Source of the DNA: Desulforamulus hydrothermalis Lam5 = DSM 18033
GTDB taxonomy: Bacteria; Bacillota; Desulfotomaculia; Desulfotomaculales; Desulfotomaculaceae
NCBI RefSeq assembly: GCF_000315365.1
Contig: NZ_CAOS01000003.1
Span: forward strand, 186,001-250,000
DNA: 64,000 bases
Direction of reading: 5' to 3'
The notes under the pieces: model-generated
Database searches by the model: none
Seen by the model: the letters and a program-made list of their open reading frames with translations, nothing else
Told to the model about the DNA's origin: nothing
Translations under genes and position numbers: made by a program
Shown here: in pieces, positions 7,793-16,383 of the stretch
Layout: every line of letters begins with the position of its first letter
How positions within the stretch are numbered: the first letter of the stretch is position 1

Positions 7793-9523
7793 TTAATACA
7801 ACCTGTCGTGTGACTGTTGCCACATTGCCCAGTACAGCCCGCGCTTCCGAAGCAAATAATCGTGGCGGCCTCTTTCCACTACCTGTCCCCGGTGTAAAAC
7901 CAGGATCTCATCCATGTCCTGCAGGCCTGTTAAGCGGTGAGTAATCACCAGAGTGGTTCGTCCCTGCATTAATTTATAAATATCAGCCAGTACCTCTTTT
8001 TCTGTGATCGGATCCAGTCCCGCTGTGGCTTCATCCAGCAGCAGTATGGGAGCGTTTTTTAGAAGCGCCCTGGCAATGGCTAAACGCTGCCGCTGGCCGC
8101 CTGAGAGTTTAAAGCCACCCTCGCCGATATAAGTTTCATAGCCTTGCGGCAAGCTTTCAATAAAAGAATGGATACCGGCCCGCTTGGCTGCCATAATTAT
8201 TTCTTCTTCATCGGCCTGGGGTCTGGCCAGCCAAATGTTTTCTCTTATAGTGGCATTAAAGAGGTGGGTACGCTGTGGCACCACTGCAATTAATTTCAGA
8301 ACATCATCCTGGCAGTATGTTTTGATGCTCTTACCGCCTAATAAAATTTCTCCCTGATGATAGTCCCAAAAACGCAGCAGCAGATTTACCAGAGTGCTTT
8401 TGCCGGCACCGCTGGGCCCCACCACTGCCACCCGCCCTCCCTGGGGCAAGTGCAAATGCAGGTTATCTAATACCCAGGGACCCTCATTATGATAACGAAA
8501 ACGCAGGCCGGTTACCTGCAGGTTAAAATTATCCGGCGTGGTCTCGGCAACCGCCGGATCTTGCACGGCCGGTTCCGCCTCGCAAATTTTTAATAGACGC
8601 CTGACTGCTTCCCTGCTTTCTTCCCAATAAGAACTGATAAAAGATAACGGCGTCACCGCTTCCCAACTGCTTAGCACAACTAAAGCCAGCACTGCTAAAT
8701 ATATACCTGGCAGAAGTCCGGCTTCAACCATGGCCACAGCCGTCACCAAGACCGCCCACATAGCCAAATGCATAACCAGACCGTTCAGGGAATTGCCTAA
8801 TGCGCCTAAATCCATCAACTGTTTTTGCCATCCCAGCAGCTCTCTGCTTGTCTGTTTTATTAAGTTCAGCCGCTGCGGAACCAGATCAAAGGCAATTATT
8901 TCTGTCAGCCCCTGCAGACTGTCTGTCAGCTGGGCATACAGCCTGGCCCTGACCTCTGCCCTTTGTATCCTCGCCCGACGCCCCAGGGCCGTAATTACCG
9001 GCGGCAGCACAATCCCGGACAGCAAAAAGAAAAATATAATAATATAGGCAAATTTTACATTAAATCCGGCCAGCCACCCCACAAGCGGTACCATGATCAA
9101 AAATGCTGTCAGCAGCGGTCCAACCGCCTTGAGGTAAAAATACTTTAATGTCTCCACATCTTGCACCAGACGGCTTAATAAATCGCCGCTGCGTTCATCA
9201 AGCAGGCAGGCCGGTGCCAGTGGTTCCAATTTCTGATAAAACCATACCCGGAGGCCGCTGAGAATTTGCAAAATAACCTGATGGGACAAGTATCTTTCCA
9301 GGTAGCGGCTTACCGCCCGGGCTAGGCCAAAAAAACGCACCGCCGCCGCCAATCCCACTAAATGAAGTACCGGCGGCTGCAACGCTGCCCAGGCAATCAA
9401 ATAGGCCGAAACAGCCATTAATCCTATGTTGCTGCCAATGGTGCAAACACCCAGCAAACCGGCTAATATCACCGTTTGCTGGTAAGGCAGCAGCAAACGC
9501 AGCAAAAAGTTCAATATTTTCAT
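7793..9523 (-). CDS. cydC: ABC exporter subunit CydC for cytochrome bd assembly
   Basis: 576 residues: an N-terminal six-helix exporter membrane domain (from PYQQTVILAGLLGVCTIGSN) and a C-terminal ATPase with Walker A GPSGAGKST, signature LSGGQRQRLAIARALL and Walker B ILLLDEATAGLD. It forms a heterodimer with CydD that maintains periplasmic/extracytoplasmic thiol balance and is needed for heme insertion into cytochrome bd. The ATG overlaps the cydD stop by four bases (ATGA), indicating translational coupling. It is the last gene of cydA-cydB-cydD-cydC. Confidence 0.93.
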   Translation of the reverse strand: MKILNFLLRLLLPYQQTVILAGLLGVCTIGSNIGLMAVSAYLIAWAALQPPVLHLVGLAAAVRFFGLARAVSRYLERYLSHQVILQILSGLRVWFYQKLEPLAPACLLDERSGDLLSRLVQDVETLKYFYLKAVGPLLTAFLIMVPLVGWLAGFNVKFAYIIIFFFLLSGIVLPPVITALGRRARIQRAEVRARLYAQLTDSLQGLTEIIAFDLVPQRLNLIKQTSRELLGWQKQLMDLGALGNSLNGLVMHLAMWAVLVTAVAMVEAGLLPGIYLAVLALVVLSSWEAVTPLSFISSYWEESREAVRRLLKICEAEPAVQDPAVAETTPDNFNLQVTGLRFRYHNEGPWVLDNLHLHLPQGGRVAVVGPSGAGKSTLVNLLLRFWDYHQGEILLGGKSIKTYCQDDVLKLIAVVPQRTHLFNATIRENIWLARPQADEEEIIMAAKRAGIHSFIESLPQGYETYIGEGGFKLSGGQRQRLAIARALLKNAPILLLDEATAGLDPITEKEVLADIYKLMQGRTTLVITHRLTGLQDMDEILVLHRGQVVERGRHDYLLRKRGLYWAMWQQSHDRLY

Positions 9524-11250
9524 ACCGGTTCACCCCGGTAAGCATTCAGCAGCTGATAATATAGCCCTTGCTTGGCCAGTAATTCCTGATGCCGCCCCTG
9601 CTCCACCAGCCGGCCCCGGTCTAAAACCAAAATACGGTCAGCCTGGTAAACAGTGGATAAACGGTGAGCAATTATTAAAACTGTGCGTTCCTTCATCAGG
9701 TGCGCCACTGCTTCCTGCACAACCTGCTCGGCCACAGCATCCAAACCTGTGGCAGCTTCATCTAATATCAACAAAGGGGCATCCTTTAAAAAGGCCCTGG
9801 CCAATGCAATACGTTGGGCCTGGCCACCGCTCAGCCGCAGGCCCAGTTCTCCCACCGGTGTATCATAACCCCGGGGTAATTGACTGATAAACTCGTGGGC
9901 GCCGGCCATCGCCGCTGCTTTTCTGACCTGTTCCGGGGACGCACCCGGCCGCCCCAACAGAATATTGTCGGCCACCGTCCCATAAAAAAGATAAGGCTGC
10001 TGCGGCAGATAGGAAATTAAACTGCGCCACTGATCGACCGGTATTTGCGCCAGCGGTATCCCGTTGACCTTGATAAGGCCTGCCGCAGGCTCTATAAAAC
10101 GCATCAGCAGGTTGGCTACGGTAGTTTTCCCGGCGCCGCTGGGGCCCACCAGGGCCACCCTTTCTCCCTGCCGCAGATCGAAGGTAATTTCCTGTAATGC
10201 CGGGCATCGGCCGGCCGAATAACAGGCACTGACCTCCCGGAAAGAGATATGCAACTGCCCGTTAATTTGCTGCCTGTCTTGCTTGCTGCCGGTTGGCGGT
10301 ACATGATTTTGCAAAACTTCAAATATCCGTTCCGCAGCCGCCAGACCGGCCCTGCCGGCATGGAAGTGGCCGCCCAGCTGCCGTAAAGGCAAGTAAAATT
10401 CGGGTGCCAGTAAAAGCAAAAAAAAGGCGTGTTCAAATGAAATACGGTCATACACCAGGCGCAAACCCAGGGCAACCGCCACCAAAGCGGTGCTGACGGT
10501 GGACAGCAGTTCCAGCATCAAAGCTGACAGAAAAGCCACCCGCAGCACGCCCATGGTGGAATTTCGAAAATTTTCACTTATGCCGGCTATCACATTCAGC
10601 TGACTTTTACTTCTGCCAAATATTTTCAGGGTGGTAAGTCCCTGCAAAACATCCAGGAAATGGGCACTTAAGCGGCTTAAATCAGCCCACTGGCGTTTGG
10701 TTAAATGTTCTGCCCATTTCCCGATCAAAATCATAAACAAGGGTATCAGCGGTGCAGTGAGAAAAAAAGTTAGTCCGGCAGTTAAATCAACAGGAAAGAC
10801 AAAAAACAGCACGGTCAGTGGTATCATTACAGCAAACACCAGTTGCGGTAAATAGCGGGCAAAGTAATCTTCCAAAGCCTCTACGCCTTCTGTTACCAGG
10901 TTAACCAGTTCACCGGTCCGCTCCCCCCGAACATAAAACGGACCTAAACCAAATAAGTGCTGCAACAAGCGGGTGCGCAGGTTATCTTTTATGCGGGCAG
11001 CCGCCCGGTGGGATAAAATCTCGCTGCCCCAGGAAAACAGCCACCTGATAAAAATTAAAACCAACATAATACTTAAGAGGGGCCACACTTCCTTAAGGCT
11101 TCCCGCTTGCAGAAAAACCCGATTCACCACCCGGGCCAGGCAAGCAGCTTGCAGTACCGTCACGAATCCGGTCAACAATCCAAGTCCAATGGTAAAAGCC
11201 AGTAAAAGGCGAACTTGCCTAGCTTCACGCAGCAGCCGTCGGTCAATCAT
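9520..11250 (-). CDS. cydD: ABC exporter subunit CydD for cytochrome bd assembly
   Basis: 576 residues. CydD is recognised by LAPEFYLPLRQLGGHFHAG before the linker, with Walker A GPSGAGKTT, signature RLSGGQAQRIALARAF and LLILDEAATGLD. It is the partner of CydC. The frame stays open to 11349, but that extension is translated repeat-element DNA. The ATG at 11250 (MIDRRLLREARQ) has AAGGGG at a proper distance and is chosen. The gap to cydB is 114 bases and contains a decayed repeat-element end. Confidence 0.92.
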   Translation of the reverse strand: MIDRRLLREARQVRLLLAFTIGLGLLTGFVTVLQAACLARVVNRVFLQAGSLKEVWPLLSIMLVLIFIRWLFSWGSEILSHRAAARIKDNLRTRLLQHLFGLGPFYVRGERTGELVNLVTEGVEALEDYFARYLPQLVFAVMIPLTVLFFVFPVDLTAGLTFFLTAPLIPLFMILIGKWAEHLTKRQWADLSRLSAHFLDVLQGLTTLKIFGRSKSQLNVIAGISENFRNSTMGVLRVAFLSALMLELLSTVSTALVAVALGLRLVYDRISFEHAFFLLLLAPEFYLPLRQLGGHFHAGRAGLAAAERIFEVLQNHVPPTGSKQDRQQINGQLHISFREVSACYSAGRCPALQEITFDLRQGERVALVGPSGAGKTTVANLLMRFIEPAAGLIKVNGIPLAQIPVDQWRSLISYLPQQPYLFYGTVADNILLGRPGASPEQVRKAAAMAGAHEFISQLPRGYDTPVGELGLRLSGGQAQRIALARAFLKDAPLLILDEAATGLDAVAEQVVQEAVAHLMKERTVLIIAHRLSTVYQADRILVLDRGRLVEQGRHQELLAKQGLYYQLLNAYRGEPV

Positions 11251-11284
11251 GCCATCTAACCCCTTACACAAATTAAATCTAAGC

Positions 11285-11350
11285 CAGACTGTTGTCAAAG
11301 GTTGTAAAAACAAAGCCGATGTGGTTTTATGACCCTGCCGGGACTGCATC
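11285..11350 (+). mobile_element. Decayed left end of the MITE-like element in the cyd operon
   Basis: CAGACTG, then GTCAAAGGTTGTAAAA and GTGGTTTTATGA followed by CCCTGCCGG match the left end of the full-length copies, with scattered substitutions. No right end and no flanking duplication remain. It lies inside the cydB-cydD spacer of a four-gene operon. Confidence 0.7.
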
Positions 11351-11364
11351 GTAGGTGGCCGGAT

Positions 11365-12369
11365 TTAGTAATGCAAATCTTTTACGGTAACCCGACGGCG
11401 AAATACCCAGTAGGTCCAACCCTGATACAATAATACAACGGGCACCATGACAAGGGCTACCGCAGTCATCACTTGCAGGGTGTAGGGGCTGGACGACGCA
11501 TTATAGATTGTCAGGCTCCACTCGGGCCGCAGACTGGAAACCATCACGCGAGGAAAAAGGCCCCAGAATATGGAAACAGTAAACAGGACAATGGTTAAAC
11601 CGTTAACAGCAAAAGCCCAACCGTTTTTCCCGCTCCGCAGCAACAGCCAGGTCAAAGCCAAACACCCGGCGGCCCCCAGTAACACTGCTGCTGCACCGCT
11701 TTTGCCAAACAGGTCGGTGTGCACATAAGTAAGCAGGATTAATAAGAGAAATACCGGCAAAGCCAGCACCCCAAGTTTTCCCGCCAGGGAACCGGCTCGT
11801 TGCGCCAACTCCCCTTCTGTTTTCAGGCTTATAAAAAGTGCGCCATGCAGGGTAAATACCAGTAAAGTGGTTAACCCGCCGGCCAGAGTGTAGGGACTTA
11901 ACAAGTCAAAAAAAGTTCCCACATATTGCATGCGGTCATTAATGGGCACCCCTTGCAATAAGTTGGTTAACGCCACACCCCACAGCAACGCCGAAATAAA
12001 GCTGCCTGCACAGATCATGGCATCCCACAGGTTGCGCCAGACAGGGTTTCTGTCACTGCTGCGAAACTCAAAAGCCACCCCTCGCACGATCAACCCCGTC
12101 AGGATGATAAAGAGTGCCAGGTAAAAGCCACTGAACAGAGTGGCATACCAGTTAGGAAAAGCCGCAAAAGCCGCCCCTCCGGCTGTAATCAACCATACTT
12201 CATTGCCATCCCAAACCGGTCCTATGGTATTGATAATCACTCGTCGCTCTGTATCGTTACCACCTAAAAAGGGCAGCAAAATTCCTACCCCGTAGTCAAA
12301 ACCTTCCAGGAAAAAGAAACCCATAAACAACACCGTAATAAGAATAAACCAAAGTATGTTTAAGTCCAT
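11365..12369 (-). CDS. cydB: Cytochrome bd ubiquinol/menaquinol oxidase subunit II
   Basis: 334-residue polytopic membrane protein. It starts MDLNILWFILITVLFMGFFF and has the characteristic EGFDYGVGILLPFLG and GPVWDGNEVWLITAGGAAFAAFP segments of CydB. It pairs with CydA to reduce oxygen to water using quinol. The ATG at 12369 lies inside the end of cydA (10-base overlap) behind GGGGGTG. The length matches the CydB family. Confidence 0.95.
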   Translation of the reverse strand: MDLNILWFILITVLFMGFFFLEGFDYGVGILLPFLGGNDTERRVIINTIGPVWDGNEVWLITAGGAAFAAFPNWYATLFSGFYLALFIILTGLIVRGVAFEFRSSDRNPVWRNLWDAMICAGSFISALLWGVALTNLLQGVPINDRMQYVGTFFDLLSPYTLAGGLTTLLVFTLHGALFISLKTEGELAQRAGSLAGKLGVLALPVFLLLILLTYVHTDLFGKSGAAAVLLGAAGCLALTWLLLRSGKNGWAFAVNGLTIVLFTVSIFWGLFPRVMVSSLRPEWSLTIYNASSSPYTLQVMTAVALVMVPVVLLYQGWTYWVFRRRVTVKDLHY

Positions 12370-13748
12370 AAAGACACCCCCTTGTCGGTGCTGGGCAGGT
12401 CAACAGTCTCAGGCCGGTAGTCTGGCCCCTGTTGAATAAATTTAACCAGCAGGTAAACTTCTGCCAGGGCTAAAATGCCATAAATCAGTGTAAAGCCAAT
12501 TAAAGTAGTGATGATTTCACCAGTCGTCACCCCCGGCGATACCGCATGTTCCACCTTTTGCAAACCGTAAACTATCCAGGGCTGACGCCCCACCTCCGCC
12601 AGGTACCAACCGGCAGTATTAGCCAGGTACGGTACCGGGATACTCCAAAGCAGGGCCTTGAGCAGCCATGGCTTGGCTTCCAGTTGGTTGGATCGCCAGT
12701 AGTAAAAGCTTAGTAGGGACAATAGCACCAACCAGCCGCCGGCCGCCACCATAATGCGAAAACTCCAGAAAAGCGAGCTGACCGGCGGTAGATAATTGCC
12801 CGGGCCGTATTGAGCCACAGCTGCCGCCTGTAAATCCTTAAGCCCCTTTACCTCGCCGCTGAAGCTGTTAAATGACAAGAAGCTAAGCAGTTTCGGAATG
12901 CTAATCTCAAAGCTGTTGGTTTGCCTTTGTTCGTCCACCACCGCCACCAGGGCAAAAGCAGCCGGGTCGGCTGTTTCCCACTGAGCCTCTGCCGCCGCCA
13001 TTTTCATGGGCTGGGACTGCACTAAATACTGGGCCTGCCAATGCCCCACCAGGGTTACCGCCAGAATACTTATCAGTCCAAAAATCATTGCTATTTTAAA
13101 TGACCGTCGGTATAAATCCATGTGTTTTTGACGCAGCAAATAATAGGCACTGATGCCCATAACAAAAAAAGCTGCGGTTGCATAACCGCCCAGGACAGTG
13201 TGCGGAAACTGGTAAAACACATGGGGATTGGTAATCAGGGCAAAAAAGTCTGTCATTTCGGCCCGTCCGTTGCGGATGGTATAACCCACCGGGTGCTGCA
13301 TAAAGGAATTGGCAATCAGAATCCACAAAGCCGATAGGTTACTGCCCACAGCCACCAACCAGATGCTTAAGGCATGCAATTTCTTGGGCAACTTATCCCA
13401 GCCAAAAATCCACAAACCTAAAAAGGTTGATTCTAAAAAAAATGCCAACAATGCTTCAATGGCCAGGGGAGCCCCAAAAATGTCACCCACAAACCGAGAA
13501 TATTCTGACCAGTTCATGCCAAAATGAAATTCCTGCACAATGCCGGTAACCACACCCATGGCAAAATTAATCAAAAACAGCTTGCCCCAAAATTTGGTCA
13601 TTTTTTTATAAACTTCATTATCCGTTTTGACATACATGGTGTGCATAACGGCCACCAAAACAGACAAACCCAATGTCAGCGGAACAAATAAAAAATGGTA
13701 CACCGAAGTAATGCCAAACTGCCACCTGGCCAGCAATACTTCCGTCAT
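12360..13748 (-). CDS. cydA: Cytochrome bd oxidase subunit I
   Basis: 462 residues. It carries the heme-ligand region near the N-terminus (RWQFGITSVYHFLFVPLTLG) and the family stretch GTGIVQEFHFGMNWSEYSRF (written here from VTGIVQEF onward). The mid-protein Q-loop is short, as in Bacillus-type enzymes. It is the first gene of the cyd operon and would let an otherwise anaerobic cell remove or respire low oxygen. ATG at 13748 (MTEVLLARWQF) sits behind GAGGTGAGG. A GTG three codons earlier overlaps that Shine-Dalgarno and is less likely. Confidence 0.95.
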   Translation of the reverse strand: MTEVLLARWQFGITSVYHFLFVPLTLGLSVLVAVMHTMYVKTDNEVYKKMTKFWGKLFLINFAMGVVTGIVQEFHFGMNWSEYSRFVGDIFGAPLAIEALLAFFLESTFLGLWIFGWDKLPKKLHALSIWLVAVGSNLSALWILIANSFMQHPVGYTIRNGRAEMTDFFALITNPHVFYQFPHTVLGGYATAAFFVMGISAYYLLRQKHMDLYRRSFKIAMIFGLISILAVTLVGHWQAQYLVQSQPMKMAAAEAQWETADPAAFALVAVVDEQRQTNSFEISIPKLLSFLSFNSFSGEVKGLKDLQAAAVAQYGPGNYLPPVSSLFWSFRIMVAAGGWLVLLSLLSFYYWRSNQLEAKPWLLKALLWSIPVPYLANTAGWYLAEVGRQPWIVYGLQKVEHAVSPGVTTGEIITTLIGFTLIYGILALAEVYLLVKFIQQGPDYRPETVDLPSTDKGVSLWT

Positions 13749-13933
13749 AAGCCTCACCTCAATTTAATTAAAGTTTATCCTGCGCAAGCCCGCTTTTTTT
13801 ACACTTTCCCTCAAATCCCCCCTTTGTCAAAAGTATACATATAAATAACCGGCAGTATTGGCATTGCCTTAAAATTTTATCTTTTTGTAATTAACCTGAA
13901 AAAAATATTTAATAATAAGCAAAAGATAAAAAA

Positions 13934-14010
13934 GGACCAGGCCTTACAGGCCGGTCCCAGACCTTTGGTCTACTGTCAATAACCCTGCCCAAATGCAGGG
14001 TTATTGACAG
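13934..14010 (-). terminator. Double terminator hairpin after mutS2
   Basis: Reading minus: a perfect 16-bp stem (13973-14010, arms GCAGGGTTATTGACAG and its complement), then a small AGACC/GGTCT fold, then GGACCGGCC/GGCCTGGTCC (13934-13957) followed by TTTTTTATCTTTT. The 3' hairpin with the U-tract is the likely terminator. The rest of 13749-13933 is AT-rich and should contain the cydA promoter. Confidence 0.8.
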
Positions 14011-14018
14011 TTTAATTG

Positions 14019-16370
14019 TTACTTGAGATATACCACTGTGGCTCCGGCACCGCCTTCTCCTGCTTCCCCCAGCCGGAAGGACTTGACCCGGGGATGGCTT
14101 TTTAATTCACGGTGTACCGCCGCTCGCAGGGCCCCGGTACCTTTGCCGTGAATTAAAATAACGCTGTTGAGGCCGGCCAGAAAGGCATCGTCCAGGTATT
14201 TTTCAATTTCCGGCCAGGCTTCATCACCGGTCATGCCTCTTAAATCCAAGCTGGTGCTGACTGTTAACGCCTTGTCTGTCAACACCTTTCCCACCTTGCT
14301 TTCACCGGTGGTAACCCGGGGTGTATTAACCCGCCGCAGCTCTTGAACAGGCACAACCATCTTTAAAATACCTGCCTGTACCTGAACATTTTCCCCCGAC
14401 ACGCTAAGTACATAGGCCTTCTGGTTGTACTTGGGAAGAAATACCTCCTCCCCCGGCTTCACCTGGTCGGGCACCTCACCGGCAGCGGCAGGCTGCGGTG
14501 CGCCGGTTGTTACTTTATTGGTCACCTGCTGCAATTTACTGCGGGCCTGCTGGATGGCTTCTTCCCGGTTTTTAGTATTTTCCTCCGCCAGCCTGGCTCG
14601 CAGTTCTTTCACGGCTTCCTCCGCTTCCAGGCGGGCCCGGCGTACAAAACTGCCGGCTTCTTCATGGGCCCGGGCTAAAATCTCCTCTTTCTTAGTCCTT
14701 AACTCCTCCGCCAGGCGACGGTATTCTTCCTGCAGCTGCTCACTTTCCCGCCGCAGCGCTGCTGCTGCTGCCCGGTCTTTTTCCGCTGCCTGCTGGGTTT
14801 TTTCCAGCTTATTAATTAATTCGGCCACCTGCACCTGTTCTGTGGTGAGAAACTGTCTGGCCCGGTTAACAATATCCGGCCGCAAACCCAACCTGGCAGA
14901 AATTTCAAAGGCATTGCTGCGGCCGGGGCGGCCGATCAACAGGCGGTAGGTGGGGCGCAGGGTCTCTGCATCAAACTCCACACTGGCATTCTCCACCCCG
15001 GGCGTTGTATAAGCATAATTTTTTAACTCACTGTAATGGGTGGTGGCAATGGTACAGGCCCCCCGGTTATGCAGTTCTTCCAGGATGGCCCGGGCCAGGG
15101 CCGCCCCCTCGGTGGGGTCGGTACCCGCTCCCAGCTCGTCTAACAATACCAGGGAATCCTCGTCGACCTGCTGCAAAATATGCACAATATTAGTCATATG
15201 GGAAGAAAAAGTGCTGAGAGATTGCTCAATGCTTTGCTCATCACCGATATCAGCAAATATTTTTTTATAAACGCCCATGGTCGTCCCCGCTTCCGCCGGG
15301 ATATGCAGCCCTGCCTGGGTCATCAAGGCAAACAGGCCCACCGTTTTTAAGGTAACAGTTTTACCTCCTGTGTTGGGTCCGGTAATAACCAGGGTTTTAA
15401 AGTTTTTGCCCAACTCTATGGTGGCCGGTACCGCATCGCCGGGCAACAGGGGATGGCGCCCCTGTTTAATATAAATATATGGTGAACCTTCTGTTATCTG
15501 GGGGCTCCAGGCCTTTAACTTAAGGCTGTAGCGGGCTCTTGCCATTATGTAGTCCAGCTCAGCCAGTGCCTGTAAAGCCAGGGAAAGTTCCTGGGCAACC
15601 GCACTGACGCCCTGGGACAGTTCCGCCAGGATTCTTTGTATTTCTTGTTTTTCTGCCGCCATTAAACGGCGTACTTCGTTATTGGCATCTACCACGGCCA
15701 GCGGTTCCACAAACAGGGTGGCGCCACTGGCAGATTGATCATGCACAATGCCAGGAATTTGATTGCGGTATTCCTGTTTAACCGGTATCACATAGCGATC
15801 CTGGCGGACCGTAACAATTGGTTCCTGCAAGTATTTTTGATTTTCCGGCGCCCGGATAATGCTTTCTACCCGTTCCCTGATACGGTTTTGGGCCCGTAGG
15901 ATACCTCGCCTGATTTGCAGTAATTGAGGCGAAGCATGATCCGCTATTTCTCCCCCGGGTAAAATAGCCCGTAAAATATCTTTTTCCAACTGCGGCTGCT
16001 GCGTTAATGATGCTGCAATTTCAGATAACAGCGGATAGCGGTGGCTCTTTTCGTTAAAAAACTTCTTAATCCGGCGGGAAGCCGCCAGGGTTTCCCCCAC
16101 GGCCAATAATTCCTCCGCTGCCAATACAGCGTAACGGGAGACCCTGGCGAGGGCATCCCGAATATCATGCCAGCCGGACAACTCGGCCAGCGGGTCTAAC
16201 CGCAGCAACTCCCTGCCCTCGCTGGTTTCTGCCAGCCGGCGCTTAATCAAAGCCGGGTCGCTACCGGGAACCAGGTCTTTAATTTTTTCCCGTGCCGGTT
16301 CAGACTGGGCACAAGCTGCCAGTTGTTCCAGCACTTTATCAAATTCCAACCGTTTAATAGTTCGTTCCAT
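14019..16370 (-). CDS. mutS2: MutS2 ATPase/endonuclease
   Basis: 783 residues, the normal MutS2 length. In order: MutS core and clamp, the ATPase with Walker A GPNTGGKT and VLLDELGAGTDPTEGAALA, a long Glu/Arg/Ala-rich coiled coil (about residues 510-630), and a C-terminal Smr domain with LDLRGM and HGKGTGALR. In Bacillus, MutS2 acts on recombination intermediates and has been linked to rescue of collided ribosomes through the Smr domain. It is the last gene of the NIF3-like, U32, mutS2 unit, 13 bases after the U32 stop. Confidence 0.95.
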   Translation of the reverse strand: MERTIKRLEFDKVLEQLAACAQSEPAREKIKDLVPGSDPALIKRRLAETSEGRELLRLDPLAELSGWHDIRDALARVSRYAVLAAEELLAVGETLAASRRIKKFFNEKSHRYPLLSEIAASLTQQPQLEKDILRAILPGGEIADHASPQLLQIRRGILRAQNRIRERVESIIRAPENQKYLQEPIVTVRQDRYVIPVKQEYRNQIPGIVHDQSASGATLFVEPLAVVDANNEVRRLMAAEKQEIQRILAELSQGVSAVAQELSLALQALAELDYIMARARYSLKLKAWSPQITEGSPYIYIKQGRHPLLPGDAVPATIELGKNFKTLVITGPNTGGKTVTLKTVGLFALMTQAGLHIPAEAGTTMGVYKKIFADIGDEQSIEQSLSTFSSHMTNIVHILQQVDEDSLVLLDELGAGTDPTEGAALARAILEELHNRGACTIATTHYSELKNYAYTTPGVENASVEFDAETLRPTYRLLIGRPGRSNAFEISARLGLRPDIVNRARQFLTTEQVQVAELINKLEKTQQAAEKDRAAAAALRRESEQLQEEYRRLAEELRTKKEEILARAHEEAGSFVRRARLEAEEAVKELRARLAEENTKNREEAIQQARSKLQQVTNKVTTGAPQPAAAGEVPDQVKPGEEVFLPKYNQKAYVLSVSGENVQVQAGILKMVVPVQELRRVNTPRVTTGESKVGKVLTDKALTVSTSLDLRGMTGDEAWPEIEKYLDDAFLAGLNSVILIHGKGTGALRAAVHRELKSHPRVKSFRLGEAGEGGAGATVVYLK

Positions 16371-16383
16371 AATAAAAACTCCC

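Noticed and set aside
9863-10475. Overlapping 114- and 119-codon ORFs in the cydD region
   Set aside because: Alternative frames of the cydD ATPase gene.
13934-14010. Stacked hairpins after mutS2 as another element copy (the CAGACC..GGTCTACTG centre is suggestive)
   Set aside because: No terminal repeat beyond five bases and the two flanking stems are different sequences.
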